Shown: piece by piece, positions 26,050-44,504 of the stretch
Numbering within the stretch: position 1 is the stretch's first letter
Layout: the number at the start of each line of letters is the position of its first letter
Origin: Syngnathus acus
Taxonomy: Eukaryota > Chordata > Actinopteri > Syngnathiformes > Syngnathidae
Length of the DNA: 64,000 nt
Reading direction: 5' to 3'
NCBI RefSeq assembly: GCF_901709675.1
Contig: NC_051088.1
Coordinates: forward strand, 17,472,693-17,536,692
Made by a program: the position numbers and the translations under genes
The notes under the pieces: model-generated
Told to the model about the DNA's origin: nothing
The model's database searches: none
What the model saw: only the letters and a program-made list of their open reading frames with translations

Positions 26050-26840
26050 CCACTGAATCAAATTGCATTTTAGTCAGTATTTGCAACCAGTTACATGGTA
26101 AATGATTCCGCTCATTTTTCGCTGTTTTCACCCCTTGGTAATAAAAACTATTACCTCGTTATAATAAATAATTTGAAATAAAATTAGTCTTGACATCTTA
26201 CTTAAATTGATTAAAATGGCTACTTCATTTTCACACAAAAACACAGAAATGTGGTTTTTGTACATGTTTTATTCATAAGCAAATTGCAATCAATAATGTT
26301 GATATACTGTAAAAAAAAAAAAAAAAACTGACAAACATGCAAGCACAAAACGACATGGCTTTTGGTGATGCCTTGTCCTTGTTCCTTTTCTTCTGTGGGG
26401 TTAACTGGCAGTTGGCAAACCAATTAAATGGTACAGTAGCGCCACCAACTGATGCTGTCCTTCCACTGCAAGGAAACCAATACGACCTGATGGTAGCCTC
26501 TTTCCATGAAGTTTGCTGCCGGCGTTTGAAACGTACTTGTATTGCAAGACAGAAAATTTACATTATGTTCTTGGTAAGGGAAAACGAATGGATGCATCAT
26601 TATTGGATTGTAGTTGTAATCTCCAGATGTGTAGAATTACACCGCATCATAAATTCTTATATTTACCCCATTCATTGAGAAAAGTAAAGATTGTGGATTA
26701 TAATGATGTGTCTATATGAACCACGTTTTTATTGTAATTGTATTGAATTCTATTGGTAATTTGATTTAATGGTGTATTTTCTCACAGCTCCCACGTACAG
26801 ATGAGCGTTTCCTGATCCGCTGTCTGCACCGCATTGGTCG
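26050..26840. other. Intergenic, THAP gene to porcn
   Basis: AT-rich sequence with an A17 run near 26310. Open frames of up to 113 codons have no splice context or recognised motif. I see no gene here. Confidence 0.5.
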
Positions 26841-26859
26841 TAAGGCTCCAGATCGCATG

Positions 26860-27091
26860 CGCGCGAGTTGTAATTGGTTGAAACATCTGTCATTCACTGT
26901 TCTGATTGGCCATCACTTGCAGGCTAGCTTGCTGATTGGCTGACGCTTCCTCTGTGGTTTATGTAGACGGCTTGGTGCTGATGCTGCGCGTCATCGAGTT
27001 CTGAGCATCATTTGGACCCAGTGAACAGAAAAACACGCGTGGCAAAGTGACTGTAAAACAGGAAGAAGCTCAAAGCTGCCGCTCGGCGAAA
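26860..27091 (+). promoter_or_regulatory. porcn: porcn promoter and noncoding first exon
   Basis: Three ATTGG motifs (inverted CCAAT, NF-Y type) lie at roughly 26873, 26904 and 26935, in a stretch richer in GC than its flanks. A likely noncoding first exon follows and ends at CGGCGAAAG|gtgggc (27091). The next exon contains the porcn start codon. A TATA box is not obvious. Confidence 0.5.
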
Positions 27092-27777
27092 GGTGGGCTT
27101 ATTTTCGGAACACACACACACTGATGAGCGCGCGGTGTCACATTGTTGGCGTGGGGGCCGGGGGTCGACGCTCCAATATAAAATCAAACCGAGTGGTCGC
27201 GGTTACCTTGGTCTTCACCAAGAAGAATTGTCACAGCACGCTTTGGGTGACGGCGTTTATTGGACGTCCTCTTGCATGTGTTGTGTCGGTGGAGGTCGCG
27301 CGCGGAGCAGCTGTGAGTCAACTAGTCCCTCCGGTCCACTGCATTGCGGAGCCACAGCGAGCCCTGCACTCCGTGCACAGCGATGCGTTTAAGTAACCCA
27401 CTTTGGCATGTCATGTCTGTGTCATAGCATTCGTACTGTATCGAGTCATTTTATTCTGGACTACTTTCCTGACTTGGACAAAAATGTTACCAGATGACTT
27501 TAATAGTAATTGGATTTCAATCATAACTTGAAATTGATGAGTCAATATGACCACGGTGCCTCTGAGTAACTCATTTCTTCCCCCAAAAGACTTTGCACAA
27601 ATTGTATGCTGTTAGAAAAGTCCCCGCACTATTCAATTGAATTTTCAGTATAGATACTTGATACTAGAATGTTGGGTAGCTGCACATATGTGGGATTGCT
27701 GAATGGTGAATATGTAGGGGTTCGTTGTAACATGTAAGATATTCTAAACAGTCCTCTGCCATTTCAGACTGGCAGCG

Positions 27778-30700
27778 ATGGGCACGTTCAGCCGCCAGAA
27801 GTTCTTCCAGGAGCTCACTCATGGCTGCCTGCTGCCAACAGCCCAGCAGGGCCTCGAGCAGGTGTGGCAGCTGCTGTTGATCTGCCTGCTGTGTCGCCTT
27901 CTCTGGATGTTGAGTGAGTTTTTTTTGTGTGTCCCGTCAGTCCCGGCGTACCCCGGGTGGTCATCTCCGTCTCCTTTTCTGTGGTAAGGCTTTCCCTCCG
28001 TTTTGAAGCATCTGGCCACAGTGGCAGGAGGATTCTATGTTCTCTACCTGTTCTTCGAGCTTCACATGATCTGGGTGGTCCTCCTGAGCCTCCTCTGCTA
28101 CCTCTTCCTCTTCCTGTGTCGCCATTCGACCATGCGAGGCACCTTTCTCTCTATCACTGTGCTTATCTATCTGATGCTGGGGTAAGAACATCAACCTTTG
28201 ATATACTCTTTAACATTGATTTGTTCATTCATTCCTTTTCTTACCTGCTTATCTAATCATATCACAATTGACTTAGAAGGCAGTTTTCAAATCGCAGAGG
28301 CTGCAATCTGCAAAAGCAACCTGTGCTTCATTTTGCCCGGTCGTAAGCTGTTTTTTTTAAATATAGTGTCTATTTTTGTGTTGAAGTGCAAATATTCACA
28401 TATTGTTTTATGAGAGGACAAGTGATAAAGCAACAGATTTGTTGCATTGTTATTGTAATCTCATTTCTGACTCATTTATGTTTACGCCACACTTATTTTG
28501 TAGAATTTTGTAAAGTTGTCATAAGAAGCGCTAAGAAGAAACCCCGACTGTAATGGCATGTTTGCTCTGTATGATTTATTTGGTTGGTGGTAACATCAAT
28601 CAACCAATATTTATGTACAGTATGAAAAATCTGATATTTTTTATTGGAACACGGATTCATTTAGTAGTTGTTTCTGTTAAAAATATATGTATGAAGCTGA
28701 AAAAATTAATTGCATATTAGACTCGCAATTATCTTTCAGAATCATTTCGCCCTACTTTCATATAACGTACCTATTATGGGTGAAATTTTGAGTTGAACCT
28801 AAAATTCACTCAAAACTTTACAACAACTAATAATTATGCTTGATTTGAGCAGAGAACTTCACATGATGGATACCACCAACTGGCACAAGATGAGAGGTAA
28901 GTAGCACAGCCGCCCGTCCTTTCATGCATTAATTATTCAAGGCCCGTTCCAAGTATCGGCCGCGCTATTCCAGGTTCACAGATGGTGGTGGCCATGAAAG
29001 CCGTCTCGCTGGCCTTCGATCTGGACAGAGGCGTCCTGACCGGGGTGCCTTCTCCCATCGAATTCATGGGTTACATTTACTATGTGGGAACAGTTATCTT
29101 CGGGCCGTGGATCAGCTTCAATAGCTACAAAGAGGCTTTAGAAGGACGGAAGATGGTACGTGCAATGCAATATCCACTCAGTAGAAATGGAGAGTTGCAC
29201 TTCACTATCTTTTTTTTTTTTAATCCTCAGAGCCTTTCATGGTTGTTCAAAGTGTCTTTAAGCTGGGTGAAAAGTCAGATCTGCTTGGTTCTCTCCAACT
29301 GCGTGGCACCCTACCTCTTCCCCTATTTCATTCCTATCTACGGAGACAAGCTGCTAAGGAGGTGAGTGCAATACGGAGGCCACATGAGGATTTGCACTCT
29401 GATTTCTCGTTTTATATCATCATGCATCTGCTTACTTTTGGTCTTTTCATAGTAAAAAGAGAAGAAAAACAAGGTGAGGAGTTTTTTTGATTAATCTGAG
29501 CATTTCAAAGCATGCTTATTTTTGGTTTGACTGTTTACTAAAACTGAAAACCTTCTCGTTTGCTCTGTTTCTGCTTAGAGGTTCACTGGCTAAGTAAGTA
29601 CGTTGTTGGATTGTGCATTTACACAGCATACGTTGCATGACATTGATCAGATTTACAATGAGCAACATTAAATGATAGCATTATGTATTCATTAAAAATA
29701 AATGTTGATACTTTTGCAAGCCACTGTACAGTTGGAACATTGCGCTTAAATATTTAAAACTAATTACGCCATATTAGCTTGGAAAAAAAGTTGTTAAAAT
29801 TGAACGTGATGATTACTATGTACTGAATATGCAAATGCAATGTTTCCATGTCCAAATAAATTAAACTTAAATAAATGCCACATTTGCACTTTTGGTAGGA
29901 TGCTAACTGCATTGAATGTGGTGCACGCGCGAGTCCAAGAAAGTTGTCTCAATTGACAGCGATGACCTTTTATAGATTTCAAGGGAGCCCAGAAAAATAA
30001 AAAATCTTTTTTTTTTCCCCCTAGGTGGTTGTTGGCTTACGAGAACACGCTGTCATTCCATTTCAGCAACTATTTTGTTGCTTTTTTGAGCGAGACCACA
30101 GCCACTCTGGCCGGAGCCGGCTTCACCGAGGAGAAAGAGAACCTCAAATGGTCCGGAAATGAAAGCATCGTAATGGGCGGCACGGGCTCGTATAGTCCAC
30201 ACATTAAAAGACACTTTTGCTTTGTAGGGATCTGACGGTGTCAAAGCCGCTGAATATCGAGTTTCCTCGCTCGATGGTGGAGGTGGTCACGTCATGGAAT
30301 CTGCCCATGTCACGCTTTCTTCACACCTGTGAGTTGGAATGTTCATATGCGACAATGCAATATTATAATATTATAATAAAAACTAACAGTTTGAGTTTGT
30401 TAGATGATTATGCTTATCAGTCATTGGCTATGTTCACACAGCAGGTCAATTCCGTTTTTTGCCCCTATCTGTAGCTGACTTTTTCAATTCAATTTTTTTT
30501 GTCCCAAAATTGACCCAGGCCTCTTTCATATGTGAATGTAGATCACGTGTATGCGATGCATTTGCAGTATGAATGCTCATCGGTACACATCTGAGCTTTA
30601 CGTACATCACCAAAAGCCAAATATCTGCTGCATGTGGGCAGGCGATAGTGCTTTGAAGACACCTTCTGCGTTTTTTCTCAGGTTGGAGTGACTATTCCTC

Positions 30701-33682
30701 CGGGACTTGGCATTTTGACAGAAAGTCAATTCGGAGAAGTCTTGTCATGTTGCTTTTAACAAGCTTGAAGCCTCTTTTTGAAGATTTCCTCCTTCTGTCA
30801 AACTGCTTTGTGTTGTGAAGTGAACTGAGTTGAGTTCACTGCCACCATATAGCGTTCGTAGATCTGTATGTCGTATTGTAAGCAAGTCTAAATAGAAAAT
30901 AACTGCCAGTTTTATTTTGTAGACGTATTTCAAAGTGCTCTCAGATTTGGGACTTTCTCTGCCATCATGGTGACATACGCAGCCAGTGCCCTTCTGCACG
31001 TGAGTGACAAAGCATTCAGACTAACCCTCCATATATTATTAAGAAATTAATTAATTCATTAATATTGGATGAATTCAATTGACTTATGGTTGTGCCTGAT
31101 AGGGGTTGAGTTTCCATTTAGGTGCCGTGCTCCTGTCCCTGGGCTTCATCACCTACACTGAGCACGGTGAGAGTCTGTCAAATACAAGGGTGTCAAACAT
31201 ACGGCCCACGGGCCTGAATTGGCCAGAACAGATTGCAATCTCTCAATAATACACATTTTGTCCACTAAAGGGCACACTGATAACTAGTACTAGTCTGATA
31301 GTTTGATATTATGTGAAAAGGGTAGACAGTATAAGCTTCAGTCCGCTCCGTTGTTTGGTTTATATATGGATTTTTGACTACTGATTTAATTTGACCAAAT
31401 AACCAAGTGGCTATAACAAACTTACTAAATGCCCACTTACCGCTTAAATGAGTTTCTGAAATTGTTACATTATTAATCGAATTGCCTCAACCTGATGTAT
31501 TTGTATGTATACAAATTACATACCAAGCAGCCTCTTTCTGAATCATGCCCGTTTGGGTTTGTCCGTTGTGATGAGTCAGTTGAGGGTGTGAAACAAATTG
31601 GTCCTGCCCATTTGAGAACAAATTGGGCTAAATGTGACCCCTGACCTCAAATGAGTTTGACACTTCAGCTCTAATGTCTCCTTTCCACACTTAGCTTTGC
31701 AGTAATGGCTGATTGCCGCCACCATTAGGCTCCATTTCTGTGCATTGCAGTACAATCATTTATTTGTCATCGCTCAAGCTCTTTATGTTAATGCCTCGGC
31801 TCTGCTCTGTTTTTGCGTCAGTGCTGCGAAAGAGGCTGGCGGCCATTTTCAATGGCTGTGTTCTGTCCAAGAAATGTCAGCCGAACTGCACCCACCAGAA
31901 CAAAAAGGTGATGTACCTGTCTCTTTTTTTATTTCTCTTTTCTCTCTACGGCTCTTTGTTTACTGTGCATGAACAGTTTGCTGAGTCTTGCATCCTTCCT
32001 TCCCGAGCTCTCTGTTAGATATGGCTGATATTACTTTTTACTGTTTCCCCCCCCCCTTTTAGCCTTTGTGCATGACCCGGTTGCAGGTGCACACTGCAGA
32101 CTCTATGGCGTTTTCCACATGTTAGTATAAGCATAAAGATGCAGCCTTAGAGGCAAAGTTATGTGGTTGTTTATAATACACGGGGCGTAATTCTATATTT
32201 GATGTTTGGTTTGACAGTAAACTTCAAGTGGAAGTGGCAATAAAGCGTTTGAAACCTTTGGAAGGTAGACCTGCTAAATATAATAAGCTCGAATGTAAAA
32301 ACATTGTCAGTGTCAAACATGGAGCTCGTTCAACAACTAGTAGTAATTCAAGTTGAGGTATAAAATGGTGACGTAAGCCCATATTAGAAACCTTTGCAGT
32401 GGCACATTAATAAAAACATTGTTCAATGTGTACCGCTCACAGAGGGTCAGTTAAAGGAGACTCTTTAAATAGAGTAATTGTTTTGAATTGTGAAGTGATT
32501 GCGGATGTCTGTGGTCAGAGAATGTGTGTCGTGTGTGCAGAAATGATGCTAGCATAAGCATCAACAAAGAGATTTGTGCAAGATCTATATTTTGCAAAGG
32601 GTTAGATTAAGGTGAATGTCAAATGAAGCAGAATATCAATTTCTCCTCGTAAACTAATGTGGAAGATTTTGTGCTTTAATTCTCAAAGGAACTACATCTG
32701 CGCCGGTTAAAATACAGCAGACTCAACGGTCTTCCGGGCCTTGTCAAGTGATATAATTTAGAGTTAGTGTGTCTGGCAGGATGCCCAGAAAGGAAAAGAA
32801 GCTGTTATGCAGGATTGCTTTGACAAATCCTGAGAATCAGAAAGGGAGAAGAGGGATCCCTGCAAACAAAATGCTTCCTACATGAACTTACGGTGTTGCC
32901 TCAACCTCTGCAGGTATTTTGGGTATACATGATCAACGTAGCATTCAGCGCTCTGGCAATAGTCCATTTGACGTATCTGGGTTCAGTGTTCAATTCCAGT
33001 GTGGACTACATGGAAGAAGATGAGGTGAGCTTAATATATTTGAATACATATGGGCCAACCTACGCAATCAGTCACATGGTCCACAGGAAGTTGTATTATT
33101 CAGATCCTCTGTAGTCTATGGGAAGGCCAAAAGCAAGTCCATTTATTTATTTCTATGTTTGATATAATTTCAACTACGAATCAGAGGGTTAAAATTTTGG
33201 CACAATCCTGTCATCCAAATATTTTTTGTATTGTTTGTTTACATTTAAAATAGCATTTTGTCACTGTACTGTGCTAAGGTACATTGTTGCATAAATTTAA
33301 CGTGGCAATATTTCATGTTTTACCAATGATATGCTAAAAATTCACTTCTTTCACTTTTAGTGGTGTTATTCAAATCAGAATTTTCAGTACAATAAAATTG
33401 ACCAAAAAAGTAAAATGCGCCAATACCGATTTTGAGTAGCTCAGAAATTGAAGTTTATTTTGAGATAGCACCAATTCGTTGGAATGGCCCATATGTAGCT
33501 ATTGTATATGGGTAGTTCTCTAAGTATGGTCTAGATTTGCGACATGCGAGCCAAAAATTAAAATTGCCCCCTCCCTACAGGATGACATAAGCCATCACAC
33601 CATTCAGAAGTGGTCAGAGCTGAGCTGGACAAGCCACTGGATCACATTTGGATGCTGGATATTGTACCGCCTCGTTCTCTAG
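27778..33682 (+). CDS. porcn: Protein-serine O-palmitoleoyltransferase porcupine
   Basis: Porcupine is a multipass ER enzyme of the MBOAT family. It attaches palmitoleate to a conserved serine of Wnt proteins, which is needed for Wnt secretion and signalling. Fourteen coding exons join in phase into 462 aa (human about 461): 27778-27913, 27989-28181, 28853-28896, 28974-29155, 29231-29361, 29453-29473, 29579-29593, 30025-30150, 30228-30328, 30923-30999, 31103-31166, 31822-31907, 32914-33024 and 33581-33682. Recognised blocks are the start [72 protein letters not shown] and the C-terminal [20 protein letters not shown]. The catalytic MBOAT histidine is in YAASALLHG, split by an intron after H. 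Two exons are very small (21 and 15 nt). The donor after exon 8 (ATG|gtccgg) is weak. No frameshifts were found. Confidence 0.97.
31188..31664. mobile_element. Non-autonomous transposon remnant in porcn intron
   Basis: It begins gggtgtcaaacatacggccc and ends gagtttgacact, so the ends are short inverted repeats (GTGTCAAAC/GTTTGACAC). The interior has the ggcccacgggcc phrase of a common fish hAT-type repeat. A fragment of a related element is near 59917-59972. Confidence 0.5.
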
Positions 33683-34535
33683 ATTGGAGAACGGGCAAAA
33701 GAAGCAGCAATAATGAGCGTTCTCTTCCCTGTGACTGTCATAGAAGCAATCGATCGCCAGGTTGGCACCATTTGGTGTTTGCTTCATGTGTCATCCCAGC
33801 CTGCTGAGGACTCCTTTTGATATCCTCACCACTCTCCTTTCTCTTTTTCTATGGACGCCATCTTGTTTTTTTCCGAGTGCTCATGTTGTGACAGCAGTTA
33901 CTGATGTCTCGCTGCGAGTCACAATCAATAGCGATCACCGTGGCGGGGATCGGCTTGTTCTCTCTGGGGGTTGACTTATCTCTGCGCCAGATGAGCTTTC
34001 CGATCACCTCTAGTGATTCATAATCATACTTTGTATTTTCCCTGATGATGATCAAAAGATATTATACAATGTCCTGATGTTCAGCGGTTCCCATTTAAAG
34101 AACAGTGAGCATCTATGGGAAAAAACATTTCTAAACCAACGTCACTCTTTCAAATGAGCATGTGTCAGATGGTGAATTTTCATAAGGATTAATATAGCAC
34201 AAATAATATTCAAATATTTATTTCATTTGTCACGTATTACTCATTAGTTATAGGTGGTTGCCCTAAGCCCAAGATGATTGTAGAGTTTGAAGTAACAAAA
34301 AAATACAACACTTTTTGTCATATTTGTTAAAAGAGTCAAATGATCTGTAAAAAAGTAAACAACAGCGTTCTCTGGCCTCTAATTTAGATTTGCAGTTAAC
34401 CAGCACACCAGAGGAAAAACAACCAATAAGAGACAGGTGTGATTTATGAGCTGTCAATCATCTGTCATAAACTTGTGGGCACTCTACCTTAGTTGTGATG
34501 AAGTGTTACTAAATAAAACATGATACTTTATTAGT
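33683..34535 (+). other. porcn: porcn 3' UTR
   Basis: Non-coding sequence from the TAG to AATAAA at 34512-34517. No strong motif was seen. Confidence 0.5.
34512..34517 (+). terminator. porcn: poly(A) signal of porcn
   Basis: AATAAA about 830 bases after the stop codon, the first clear plus-strand signal downstream. Confidence 0.45.
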
Positions 34536-35560
34536 TGCAAGTTTCATTTTGTGCAAGACTGCTGAGGTGTGCCCATCAGTATCGTGTCGCTGCCAAGTTA
34601 AAACCACACTTTGGAAAAAAAAAAAAGTCACTTTTCTTAAAACTCCCACTTCATGTTAATTATGTAAAGCAAAAGTGACTAAACAGTCATATTTGGCAAC
34701 GATCGTGACGCTTGGCAACCAATGGATAATCATTTTTACTATTTGTGTCTGTTGTTTTCTTTTGGAATTTTTAGATTTCGAATGTCAACCAGCAAATGCA
34801 TTTTGAGGGGTAAAAGTCATTTGATTTTGCAATTACTATTCACGTTTGGAATCAGGATAGTGTTTAATTTATTCCTCTCAATATTAATGTTGACAGAGGC
34901 TTTTGTAGAGATGATTATACCGTTTGTCTTGTGTATTTCTCCTCAACCACAGATTCCGATGACTTTATACCATGTGATTACCTGAAAAAAAATGTCTGAC
35001 TGCTAATACATATTCTCTGTGTAGTTGTGATATTCAAGGATTAAATTGTAAGTGCAAGCACGTAAGTGTTATATTAAAGAGTGAGGGCTCTATTTGCCCA
35101 AGTCTTGCACAGCGTATGGCAAAAGTCTATGTGAATGAACCCCACTGCAGAAAATTGAGCATTCACTGCTCACTTCAGCAGCCGATTTCAATGAGTATAT
35201 TTTTTTCCCTGTGAATGTGAATGAACGGATCCACCTGTGATAATCGTTTTATAAAATTTTACATGAAACCTGTTTCACTGTCAAGCGGTATTTGTTGAAC
35301 GGGTCGGCAACTTTAAACGTTCAGAGCCATTTACATCATACACCAGCAGCCACAAAACCATTTTGAGATCTAAAGTGAATACAACACTACTGTTTTTTTA
35401 TGTACCTATATTCATTTTAAAAAGAAAAGAAAAACTTCCAAAGGTGAAAAAAGACCACCTGCATTCCTTGTGAGGATAAAACGGTTTGAATAATGGATGG
35501 ATGAACCCAAAGCCAAAGAGATTCCTGCTATAAAAAGTATCAATAGTCACATTCAAATCA
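34536..35560. other. Intergenic with repeat fragments
   Basis: No coding exon is seen. Around 35303-35400 is a fragment with gggtcggcaactttaaacgt, a phrase typical of a teleost hAT repeat. Around 35470-35510, gtgaggataaaacggtttga followed by ATGGATGGATG resembles the tail of the tRNA-derived SINE also seen at 54.5 kb. Confidence 0.45.
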
Positions 35561-35575
35561 TGTAAGAAAGAGTTG

Positions 35576-35581
35576 TTTATT
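35576..35581 (-). terminator. poly(A) signal of the small Lys-rich gene
   Basis: TTTATT (AATAAA on minus), 385 bases beyond the stop of the small minus-strand gene. Confidence 0.45.
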
Positions 35582-35965
35582 TGAATAATTATTTACAAGA
35601 AAAATGTATAGACTGTTAAACAGTCCATACTGAGGATGAGTTGGGAAAGGGTGACAAAATGGGGTCTTGCTCTGAGCAATGATTTTTTTTGGGGGGGACT
35701 GGAGTACAAGCATCCAGCATGTTGGGTGGACAGTGTGGTCACAGATAAAGGCTGAGAACATGGGAGAGGGAGAGACATCTGGAATCCGTTTGATTTTCCT
35801 TCTCTGTGAGAGAGAGATGAGCAAATGTCGTGTTGGAAGGCCACCCAACAATCCGGCTCGGGGGCGGTGAACTCGGCTTAGCCCTGCCTGCTCCGAGGAC
35901 CCCCGTGTTTGCGACGGCAGGAGCCCAGCAACGTCTCCAGTGCCATCTTCACAAAGGCCTGGAAG

Positions 35966-36876
35966 TTACTGCTTCTCTCCCTTCGGCTGTCCTGCGAGGG
36001 GATGAAACACGGACAGATAGCTTCACTGGGCACTTAACAAAAATTGTTTCACACTCATTATTAATTGTATTTAAATAAGTAATTCTTTCGCTTACCACTA
36101 GAGACAGCCTAACAAACTTAAAGAGTCACTGCTTTAGAAGCATTGTTTAACTAATACAATTCCAAATCCTGTTTTCAACATTCTGCCATTTGTGTTGTTT
36201 CCATCTTTGTGTCGAATCCCTTGAAGATATTTTCAAATATCTGTTTTAACTTTTCGAAAAACAATGGTGAACATTTTCTGAAAAGATGCGGAGATAATGG
36301 AGAAAAGATAACAGTTTTATCTACCGTGAAAAAAATAATGATTTGCAGGCCGCTATAAGTGTCACATATAAATAAGTACTAGAGTAGCACTCAGTTAAAA
36401 ATATTGCCTCATTCTAATCTTGGTAATAATCTGTTAACGGACAGTGATAGTAAAAAGTATTTTACACGTACGTACATTCTGCAAATTACATTTTTATCGG
36501 TTAATTAATGGAATAGTTGATGGAATAATCGCTGCTAAAAATATTTGATAGCCGCGGCCCTAATGTCTTGTGCTTCATATAAATGCTTACCTCCTTGCTT
36601 CTTGTTGTCATCTCCTTTCTGATCACCTTTCTTCGGCTGCTCTTTAGGACTCTGAGGTTGCTGCGGAAACATGGACACATCAGAACATTTTGTGAGGAAA
36701 GAAGAAAAGACAATGTTACAGATATGTACAGTAGTAACCATTTTCCCACCTTGGTAGTTGACTTCTTGTCCGACTTGTTACCTAAAAACATTGACGGTTA
36801 CCGTTAATAAAAGTGGACGATGTGCTGCGAGTTTGTGGACGTTATCGTATGTTTGCTCACCTTTCGTTCCTGGCAT
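35966..36876 (-). CDS. Small Lys/Gln/Gly-rich protein, four exons
   Basis: I do not recognise this gene. Four exons on the minus strand, 36861-36876, 36751-36782, 36591-36660 and 35966-35991, join in phase to a 47-aa protein that starts MPGTKGNKSDKKSTTK, continues QPQSPKEQPKKGDQKGDDNK and ends GGQPKGEKQ. All three donors (AAAG|gtgagc, CAAG|gtggga, GGAG|gtaagc) and acceptors (tttttag, ccgcag, ctcgcag) are canonical, and a poly(A) signal follows. The protein is highly charged, has no hydrophobic core and is probably disordered. The composition recalls HMGN-type or other small nuclear basic proteins, but the nucleosome-binding core of HMGN is absent. It lies between porcn and wdr13 on the opposite strand, divergent from wdr13. 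It could also be a spliced noncoding RNA. Confidence 0.5.
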
Positions 36877-36879
36877 TTT

Positions 36880-38110
36880 GGCTGTGCTCCAGAGTCGATG
36901 CTGTTTTGTTCAGAATGCGGTGCTAAACGTGCTGTTCCACGCGGTCATTTATGGTCGGTGTGGCTGAATAGCTGGGCCAGCGGGCCCCCTTCGAGAAAAA
37001 GCGGTGCTAAACAAGCAAAGAGCCCCGTCAGCTGAGCGGCGCGTCCTGCGGCTCTGCACCTCTGTGCTGAGCCAGGCAAAACCGCCCAGCTGACCTTGTC
37101 ATACGTCAAGCCACTGGAACTGTCAGTGCATCTATTGTTCGTGGTATGTCAATATCAAAACACACCCTTTCATAAATAGGACAGGAAGTAGCACAATTGA
37201 GGGGACTTGAGTCACATGACTTAACTTGAGACGTAAGAAAGTGACAACATTTTTGGACTTGGGAGTCAAAATAATTTAGTTTCAGAAACTAAAATGGTTT
37301 GATCTGCTATCTGTTTGGTATCAAGGTGTGACAATATCACACTAAGGATTCCAATCTCAAGTCTCATCAATTTACTACAGATTTGATTTGGTTCTGAAAG
37401 AAAGTGAAGATCAGATCCAGGCCGCTCCCAACCGCCCCCAATCTGCCTTATCAAGAAGATGAGATTCAGGCCACTCCCAACCACCCCTAATCTGCCTCAT
37501 CACTTTAGCAGTAGGCATTTTCCAAAAATGCCTATACGTATTATGTATATAGTTAGAAACCATGTTAATTATTGCTTGCTTGATTGGTTTTACCATGTTT
37601 AATAAGTTAATGTCAAAACATTTCAAAGTGACCCCTGCATCTTTCTATTTTTCTGTATGCAACCCTCGGAGGAAAAAATTTGGGCCCCCTAATCTATGCG
37701 AAAACACTGATCATGACTTGTATGAGTATTTATCGGCAATGATAGGAAAATACGATTCTTTTAAATTATTTAATGTTACTGCAATACACATTCAACAAGA
37801 TACATGAACAAATATATTTGTTCATACTTATAAGTATGAATCATCCGTCCGTCCGACAGCCTATCACCAAAACAAAAACTAAAACATGCCAGGGGTCACA
37901 AGTAAAAACAAACAAACAAACAAACAAACAAACAAACAAACAAACAAACAAACAAACATTAAAGACATTGAAATGGCACCGTGAGTGCTGTCCTTTTTCT
38001 AGCAGTAGATATTTAAAGTAAACAAAGATGCCGTTCTTTCAGAAAAATACAAACTTTGTTTCATCTGCAAATTTACATTTGTGGGAAACGTCTTCATCCG
38101 GGTATGACCC
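36880..38110. other. Intergenic between the small gene and wdr13
   Basis: The first 200 bases are GC-rich and probably hold the promoter of the small minus-strand gene. A direct duplication of about 49 bp lies at 37409-37457 and 37459-37507 (cccaaccgcccccaatctgc against cccaaccacccctaatctgc). A (CAAA)n run is at 37905-37958. I see no gene. Confidence 0.5.
37905..37958. repeat. (CAAA)n microsatellite
   Basis: About 13 copies of a CAAA tetranucleotide. Confidence 0.95.
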
Positions 38111-38215
38111 TCCTGTGACTGCCTGGTCACGTGACGAACCCGGAAGCGCGACGATGGAGAAAAGCTAGGAAAGTGCGTCGCTTTCTAACATATTTCTTCG
38201 CTATATCCAGTCAAG
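38110..38215 (+). promoter_or_regulatory. wdr13: wdr13 promoter / first noncoding exon with short uORF
   Basis: ggtcacgtgacgaacccggaa combines an E-box and an ETS-like CCGGAAG. A five-codon upstream frame (ATG GAG AAA AGC TAG, 38153-38167) would be in the 5' UTR if transcription starts upstream of it. A plausible donor is at CAA|gtaaat (about 38215). The coding start is in the next exon. Confidence 0.4.
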
Positions 38216-38635
38216 TAAATCTTTACCAATCTGTATATACTAATAAGCAGCGCGCCCCTTAGTTCAAGTGAAGCAATCGAGTTAAACTATCGTGTGTGTG
38301 TGTCATCATTGAGTGGCTCGTCTGCTAGTTGCTAGCTTACCCGTGTTAGCATCGAACCACAATCGAGAACTAACAAGCTAAAACATGACTATTACTGGCT
38401 TTTTAGATGTTTATCTGTCGGTGTCAAATTGACAGAAGAAATGCTTTCAATGCTGGCCCTGTGATCGTAGAGGTTGATACAAGTAAAATCGAGTGGCCGT
38501 TTCACGTACTTATACATGTTTATCTTAAGGTGTGCACTTGAATAAAAGCCTCGTTTCTTCTCTTCAAAAGGTGTGTTTGTGTAGGTCCTGCCCTGGCAGT
38601 GGCTTGCTCTTCGCCTACTGTGCTTTTTTTGTCTA

Positions 38636-44504
<5,869 letters not shown>

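Noticed and set aside
26337-26678. 113-codon frame upstream of porcn
   Set aside because: AT-rich, no family resemblance and no transcription context.
35880-35991. Longer C-terminus for the small Lys-rich gene (reading RSSNFQAFVKMALETLLG)
   Set aside because: The splice phase from the preceding exon puts the last exon in another frame that stops after GEKQ; the longer frame would require a one-base shift.
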